This document shows positions 59,472 through 64,000 of a stretch of 64,000 bases of DNA, in pieces; position 1 is the first letter of the stretch; every line of letters begins with the position of its first letter. The position numbers and the translations under genes were made by a program. Origin of the DNA: Leptolyngbya sp. NIES-2104 (GTDB lineage Bacteria; Cyanobacteriota; Cyanobacteriia; Leptolyngbyales; Leptolyngbyaceae); the NCBI RefSeq assembly GCF_001485215.1, contig NZ_BBWW01000001.1:5518001-5582000 (forward strand). The letters are read 5' to 3'. The notes below the pieces were generated by a model that was not told where the DNA came from, ran no database searches, and saw nothing but the letters and a program-made list of their open reading frames with translations.

Positions 59472-59678
59472 ATGACAGAAATTAATTGTGCTGAAATGTG
59501 TCAAAACGGCTGTGTTTTGGGCGACAAATGTCCGAATCGTGAATACACCGAACAAGCCAGCCAATTTATCAGCGATACACCGCTCGATCAAATGTTGGCA
59601 ATCGCGGAAGAAGCCGTGCGGAAAAAGGCGCTAGAACGAATGTCTACACCGACTCAGTGGATTTTGCCGGAAGATTAG
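59472..59678 (+). CDS. Small Cys-motif protein
   Basis: A 68-residue protein with C6, C10, C14 and C20 in its first twenty residues (CAEMCQNGCVLGDKC). An acidic helix follows (LDQMLAIAEEAVRKKAL). A GGAGAG ribosome site precedes the ATG. The four Cys could bind zinc or an iron-sulfur cluster. It resembles a conserved small cyanobacterial protein of unknown function. Confidence 0.7.
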   Translation: MTEINCAEMCQNGCVLGDKCPNREYTEQASQFISDTPLDQMLAIAEEAVRKKALERMSTPTQWILPED

Positions 59679-59710
59679 AGCCTTGATTAGAGCTTTTTCA
59701 CTCCGTTGCT

Positions 59711-59875
59711 CACCCGCCCCGGAATGGAATTCGGGGCTAATCGAACGAAGTCCACTGAAGGGGACTAAAAGCCAAGTGGAGTATCCCCAGTCCGTTTCAA
59801 CGGACTTCGCACTGTTAGCCCCGAATTCTATTCTAGGGCGGACGCGAACGAAGCGAGAAATTTCAACACGCCCTA
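59711..59875 (+). repeat. Interspersed hairpin repeat, full copy, ends on dnaJ stop
   Basis: It begins CCCGCCCCGGAATGGAATTC, contains two AGTCC...GGACT hairpins and GTTAGCCCCGAATTC, and ends AACACGCCCTA. On the - strand the last bases read TAGGGCGTGTT, where TAG is the stop codon of the dnaJ gene, exactly as at mfd. Confidence 0.8.
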
Positions 59876-60862
59876 AACCGGAAGATCTTTACGAGGATTA
59901 AAGGTTTCAGCTTGCCGCAATTTCTCGTAAAGTTCACGTTCTTGTTCGCTCAACTCTTTCGGAATCGCGATCGTCAATTCAACAATCTGATCGCCCCGAT
60001 CACCATTCACATCGGGATAGCCTTTATTTGCCAGTCGTAATCGCTGTCCCGATCGTACTCCCGCTGGAACCACCATTTTCACTAATCCATCGAGCGTTGG
60101 CACTTCAACAGGCGCACCCAAAACCGCTTCACTTGGCGTAATTGGCAATTTGCAGCTAATATCTGAGCCTTCTAACCTGAAAAACGGATGCGGCGACACT
60201 TCGATGTTGAGATACAAATCGCCACCGTTGACCCCTTGTTCTCTTAATCGAACTTTTTGCCCGCTCACCATGTGGGGCGGCATATCGACTTCCAGCGATC
60301 GACCATCTTCGAGCCGAATTCGCTCCCGCCCACCTGAATACGCTTTTTCCAGCGGAACCGTTAATCGTGCCTCTGCATCCCGTTTCTGTTTGGGAGGTTT
60401 CACCGTGTAGCTCTCTTTCGAGGTGCCTGGACGAAATGGATCGGGTTCTTGCCGAGGAGGAGGGGGCGCTGCCGTGCGAACGGTTCGAGTCGTTTGAGTA
60501 CGTCGGGGAACTGGATCGAATTCGGGTTCTGGTGCAGGAGTCCGCCGACTCAGGATCTCATCATAGAAATCGTTGAACGTTCTGAACTTGCCAAACTTTT
60601 CTTTATCGTTTCGTCCGCCCCGTCCGAAACCGGGCTGTTTCCAGAATCCTCCTAATTGGTCGTACTCGGCTCTTTTCACTGAATCAGACAGCACTCCGTA
60701 AGCTTCTCCGATCGCTTTAAATTTGTCTTCTGCTGCTTTATTTCCGGGGTTGAGATCCGGGTGATATTGCCGCGCCAATCGTCGATACGATCGCTTAATT
60801 TCATCAGCCGACGCATCATTCGCAACGCCCAAAATCTCGTAATAATTGCGGAAACTTTGCAT
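59873..60862 (-). CDS. dnaJ: DnaJ-type co-chaperone without zinc finger (type II)
   Basis: A 329-residue J-protein. The J-domain (1-70) has HPD in [10 protein letters not shown] Pro/Thr/Arg-rich linker (~90-160) and two C-terminal substrate-binding barrels follow ([58 protein letters not shown]). The CxxCxGxG zinc finger is absent. It follows dnaK on the same strand and presumably serves it. It resembles the thylakoid-linked DnaJ3/DnaK3 pair of other cyanobacteria (inference). Confidence 0.92.
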   Translation of the reverse strand: MQSFRNYYEILGVANDASADEIKRSYRRLARQYHPDLNPGNKAAEDKFKAIGEAYGVLSDSVKRAEYDQLGGFWKQPGFGRGGRNDKEKFGKFRTFNDFYDEILSRRTPAPEPEFDPVPRRTQTTRTVRTAAPPPPRQEPDPFRPGTSKESYTVKPPKQKRDAEARLTVPLEKAYSGGRERIRLEDGRSLEVDMPPHMVSGQKVRLREQGVNGGDLYLNIEVSPHPFFRLEGSDISCKLPITPSEAVLGAPVEVPTLDGLVKMVVPAGVRSGQRLRLANKGYPDVNGDRGDQIVELTIAIPKELSEQERELYEKLRQAETFNPRKDLPV

Positions 60863-60957
60863 AGGAAAACAGCACTAGAAAGGAAGGGAGGAAGGCTAGG
60901 GACTAGAGTGTAGCACTGTTTGAGAGATTCGGAGCAACTCTCTTTGTCCCTAATTTT

Positions 60958-63399
60958 CTACAGCCAATCGTCTTCATCATCCCAATTGTCTTGTTGATAG
61001 TTGGGACGAGACGGACGTTTACGAGGCGTATCATCTCGGCTGGATCGATCGTTGTAATAGTCGGCATCGTAATCCGAGCGACTCCGAGGCGGCGCATCAT
61101 AATTGTCGCGACGGGGCGGAATAGAATCGTCGTTGCCACGAGGCGATCGATCTTGGCGAGGTGTGCCGTAATCGTAGTATTCGGAGTTCTGAGAGGAATC
61201 GCGGTATGGATCAGAACTCCGACGCGGGGGTGGACTGTTAAAGTCAGAATCGCGTGGCGTTCGACTGCTAGAACCGTAATCATCGCGGGGAGTTGATCGG
61301 GTTCCAGAACTGTAATCGTCGCGGGGAGTCGATCGACTAGAACCGTAATCGTCTCGTGGAGTCGATCGACCACCTGAACTGTAGGGATCGCGGTATTCGT
61401 CGCGGGTTGGATAATTCGGACGATAAGGAGGCTCAGGAGCAGGATTTAGCGCATATCCGCTGCGTCCACCGTTCCAGTAGTCATCGCGGTAATCGCGGCG
61501 ATTGTCGTAGTAGTAATCGTCATCATCTTCCAAGAAGAAGTCTTTGATCGATTGCAGAATGCCGCCTTCGCCTTCTTCGAGTTTGTTCTGCTGATAGACT
61601 TCGCGATTGAGATCGTAAAGGGCATCTTTCAGGTCAGCTTCAGCAATATCGATTCCGCGATCGTCATTATTTGCCAGTGCTTCCCGCAGTCGTTGAACCA
61701 ATGGTTCGATGCGATTGCGATACGGTGAAACAAATTGGAAGCCGAAATCCAAAGTCGCCTCTCGTAACTGCCGTTCAGCTTGATAAGTCATCGCTTCAGC
61801 ACGATTGCGTTTTTCGACTTTTTCTTTTTTCAAATCGTCAAGGTCAGCGTATCGCTTCGCATCTTCGATCATTTGCTCGATCTCGATCGCACTCAAGTTC
61901 GATGCGCCTTGAATTGTGATGCTTTGTTCGCGTCCAGTGGTGCGATCCATTGCGGTCACTTGCAGAATGCCATTCGCATCGATATCAAATGCCACTTGAA
62001 CTTGCGGAATTCCACGGGGTGCAGGGGGAATGCCCATCAGTTTGAAGCGCCCCAAGGATTTATTGCCCGAAGCCATCGATCGTTCTCCTTGAAGAACGTG
62101 AACTTCAACAACAGTTTGGTTGTCTTCAGAGGTTGAGAACACATCCGATCGACGAGTCGGAATCGTTGTTCCACGTGGAATCAGCGTTTTCATAATGCCG
62201 CCGATCGTTTCGAGTCCGACTGAAATCGGAGTGACATCGAGCAGGAGAATATCTTTCACTTCACCTGCGAGAATTCCGGCTTGAATTGCGGCTCCGACCG
62301 AGACGACTTCATCAGGGTTGACGTTCTGATTGGGTTCGAGATTGATCAGCGATCGGACCACTTCCTGCACCATTGGCATTCGGGTGCCGCCACCGACTAA
62401 GACCACTTCATCGATATCGCGTGGAGACAGTCCCGCATCTCGAAAGGCTTCTCTCAAGGGATTTCTCAAGCGAGAGAGCAAGTCTTCACACAAGCCTTCA
62501 AACTGCGATCGAGTCAGTCGCGTATTCAAGTGTTTTGGACCGTCTTGATCCGCTGCAATAAACGGCAAATTAATGTCAGTCACACCCACGCCCGAAAGTT
62601 CGATTTTCGCTTTTTCTGCGGCTTCAGTGAGTCGCTGTAACGATTGGCGTTCTTTGCGTAAATCGATTCCTTCCTGCTCTAAAAATTGCTCTGCCAGCCA
62701 GTTGACGATTTTTTTATCGAATTCGGCTCCCCCTAGTTGAGTGTCGCCGCTGGTTGATTTCACTTCAAATACGCCATCTCCGACATCGAGAATCGAGACA
62801 TCGAACGTACCGCCACCGAGGTCAAACACCAGAATCGTTTCGCTCTGAACGCGATCGAGTCCATACGCCAACGATGCCGCAGTCGGTTCGTTCAAAATCC
62901 GCTTGACTTCTAATCCTGCGATTCGTCCGGCATCTCGTGTCGCTTGCCGTTGAGCATCATTGAAATAAGCAGGAACGGTAATCACGGCTCCGGTCACAGG
63001 TTCGCCCAAATAGCGAGAGGCTTCATCGGCTAATTTTTTCAAAATAATCGCCGAAATTTCTTCAGGTGCAAAATCTCGCTTGAGTCTGGGGCATTTCAGC
63101 TTAATATTTCCCGTTTCGTCTTTGCGAATGGTATAAGGAACCCGCTTCGATTCGGGACTGAGTTCGCTGTATTTGCGTCCCATGAAGCGTTTGACTTCAA
63201 AAAACGTATTCTGCGGGTCTAACACCGCTTGACGACGCGCCATCTGTCCGACCAGGCGTTCCTCGTCTTTATTTACGCCAACGACCGACGGCGTAGTTCT
63301 CATCCCTTCGGCATTGGCGATGACTACTGGCTTACCGCCCTCCATGACTGCCACGACCGAGTTGGTTGTACCCAGGTCAATCCCAACGACTCTACCCAT
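60958..63399 (-). CDS. dnaK: DnaK-type chaperone with long repetitive C-terminal tail
   Basis: An 813-residue Hsp70. The ATPase domain has [34 protein letters not shown] and [13 protein letters not shown]; the substrate domain and lid reach to ~640. A tail of about 170 residues follows, rich in Asp, Tyr, Arg and Ser ([13 protein letters not shown], then [11 protein letters not shown] repeats), ending DDEDDWL. A normal DnaK is ~640 residues and ends in EEVD-like acids. Long tails are known in cyanobacterial DnaK3, which associates with thylakoids; the DnaK3 assignment is inferred from tail and dnaJ linkage. Confidence 0.93.
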   Translation of the reverse strand: MGRVVGIDLGTTNSVVAVMEGGKPVVIANAEGMRTTPSVVGVNKDEERLVGQMARRQAVLDPQNTFFEVKRFMGRKYSELSPESKRVPYTIRKDETGNIKLKCPRLKRDFAPEEISAIILKKLADEASRYLGEPVTGAVITVPAYFNDAQRQATRDAGRIAGLEVKRILNEPTAASLAYGLDRVQSETILVFDLGGGTFDVSILDVGDGVFEVKSTSGDTQLGGAEFDKKIVNWLAEQFLEQEGIDLRKERQSLQRLTEAAEKAKIELSGVGVTDINLPFIAADQDGPKHLNTRLTRSQFEGLCEDLLSRLRNPLREAFRDAGLSPRDIDEVVLVGGGTRMPMVQEVVRSLINLEPNQNVNPDEVVSVGAAIQAGILAGEVKDILLLDVTPISVGLETIGGIMKTLIPRGTTIPTRRSDVFSTSEDNQTVVEVHVLQGERSMASGNKSLGRFKLMGIPPAPRGIPQVQVAFDIDANGILQVTAMDRTTGREQSITIQGASNLSAIEIEQMIEDAKRYADLDDLKKEKVEKRNRAEAMTYQAERQLREATLDFGFQFVSPYRNRIEPLVQRLREALANNDDRGIDIAEADLKDALYDLNREVYQQNKLEEGEGGILQSIKDFFLEDDDDYYYDNRRDYRDDYWNGGRSGYALNPAPEPPYRPNYPTRDEYRDPYSSGGRSTPRDDYGSSRSTPRDDYSSGTRSTPRDDYGSSSRTPRDSDFNSPPPRRSSDPYRDSSQNSEYYDYGTPRQDRSPRGNDDSIPPRRDNYDAPPRSRSDYDADYYNDRSSRDDTPRKRPSRPNYQQDNWDDEDDWL

Positions 63400-63557
63400 T
63401 CGCTTTTCTAGCCTGCGATCATAAGGTTTTCTGGACTTATTCTATCTTGTCACTTCCACATCCGTTGTTCAGGCTGATCAGATGTGTCGATCGAAGCTTG
63501 ATAATTTTAGCGGAATCAGTCGGAATGATATTAATAGCGTGAAAGTTAAAGCGGTAT

Positions 63558-64000
63558 GAAATGGATTCTTGCCTTCGTTAGTGTATGGGTGTTTTTTGGA
63601 GAAACACAAGCAATTGCGGTTCCAGATTGGCGATCGACGGCTGAAATTACGTTATCTGAACCGCAAACGAATGAGATTCGCGTGGTAGTACGCCCAAAAT
63701 TGCGACGGGTTTATCTGTACGAAGGGAAAGTGATTATCGCAAGTTATGCGATCGCGATCGGAAAACCCGGTTGGGAAACGCCGCCCGGTCAGTATCAGAT
63801 CTTTTCAAAAGAAGTGAATCCGGTTTTCAAGAATTTCAAAACAGGCAAAATGATTCAACCGGGTCCAAATAATCCGTTAGGTGTTCGCTGGATTGGATTT
63901 TGGACAGATGGCAAAACGCAACTTGGATTTCACGGCACGAACGAACCGGAATTAATCGGGCAAGCCGTGTCTCATGGCTGTATCCGAATGCGAAATAAGG
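63558..64000 (+). CDS. L,D-transpeptidase (YkuD), truncated by window edge
   Basis: An ATG at 63558 opens a frame that runs off the window (about 147 residues). A signal peptide (WILAFVSVWVFFGETQAIA) is followed by a YkuD domain: RVYLYEGKVIIASYAIAIGKPGWETPPGQYQI and the catalytic motif HGTNEPELIGQAVSHGCIRMRN with His and Cys. Such enzymes make 3-3 peptidoglycan cross-links or anchor proteins. Only a few residues are missing at the end of the visible motif. Confidence 0.92.

Noticed and set aside
60903-61373. A 156-codon Thr/Ile/Val-rich frame overlapping the dnaK tail
   Set aside because: It is the shifted reading of the repetitive DnaK tail and has no coding signature of its own.
61240-61390. 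33-36-base repeats near the dnaK 3' end
   Set aside because: They encode the [11 protein letters not shown] units of the DnaK tail, in frame.
1-64000. Frequent GCGATCGC/CGATCG motifs as regulatory sites
   Set aside because: This is the genome-wide HIP1 motif of cyanobacteria, found in coding and non-coding DNA alike.
1-64000. tRNA or rRNA genes
   Set aside because: I looked for T-loop-like GTTCGAATCC patterns and rRNA landmarks and recognised none, but a covariance-model scan would be decisive.

Overview
The window is a piece of a cyanobacterial chromosome, most likely from a filamentous Leptolyngbya/Oscillatoriales-type organism (inference). The HIP1 octamer GCGATCGC and its core CGATCG occur throughout. 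Several products belong to families typical of cyanobacteria or plastids: a Ycf20/DUF565 protein, an HHL1-like protein, DUF3143, a DUF6887-like protein, many Uma2/DUF820 proteins, an Rpn-type protein, a DnaK with a long tail paired with a zinc-finger-less DnaJ, and the lysA-cdaA-uppS and rimI-clpC neighbourhoods. No rRNA, tRNA or CRISPR array was recognised.

Layout. 1-11.8 kb: the 5' part of a sensor kinase, htpG, a 2-Cys peroxiredoxin, an aldehyde-dehydrogenase-fold enzyme, an HHL1-like protein, argF, a DUF2079 membrane protein with a small coupled partner, a membrane-tailed subtilase, and a divergent DUF433/DUF5615 toxin-antitoxin-like pair. 11.8-20 kb: two paralogous glycine-zipper proteins, a two-partner-secretion exoprotein flanked by inverted copies of an interspersed repeat, and mfd. 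20-22 kb: an accessory locus with a ribbon-helix-helix (RHH) gene coupled to a zinc-finger-less TnpB-like RuvC nuclease. Three perfect TTATCTAGATAA palindromes lie upstream, one inside the promoter, and hairpins lie at the 3' end. 22-32 kb: a CorC-type protein, an Rpn gene broken by one stop codon, cupin, Uma2, a caspase-like protease with an EF-hand, M28 peptidase, PhzF, RlpA, a Crp/Fnr regulator, a membrane J-protein, DUF3143 and Uma2. 32-41 kb: uppS, cdaA and lysA, then a cluster of small toxin-antitoxin-like genes, then rimI, clpC and mscL. 41-47.3 kb: a CheR-PAS protein, a CheB and a PAS histidine kinase, which look like a split CheB/CheR/kinase module. 47.4-54.4 kb: lepB, two convergent Uma2 genes, a MacAB-like tripartite efflux operon and a Pro-rich/RGG protein. 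54.4-64 kb: a proline-iminopeptidase-like hydrolase, LtrA, a TnpB-only IS1341-type element, a DUF39 protein, Ycf20, a small Cys protein, a dnaJ-dnaK chaperone operon and the start of an L,D-transpeptidase.

Themes. Protein quality control is prominent (HtpG, DnaK/DnaJ, ClpC, J-protein, subtilase, peroxiredoxin), as is envelope biogenesis (UppS, LysA, RlpA, LepB, L,D-transpeptidase, c-di-AMP synthase, MscL). The accessory layer consists of toxin-antitoxin-like pairs, Uma2 copies, two TnpB-type nucleases and one modular hairpin repeat family. Two copies of that repeat begin exactly on the stop codon of a gene (mfd and dnaJ). Four convergent gene pairs share the same 4-base TTAG stop overlap.

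The most unusual locus is the RHH-TnpB-like unit at 20.0-21.9 kb. It looks like a self-regulated, possibly RNA-guided, nuclease cassette. All functions are inferred from sequence reading; no database search was run.
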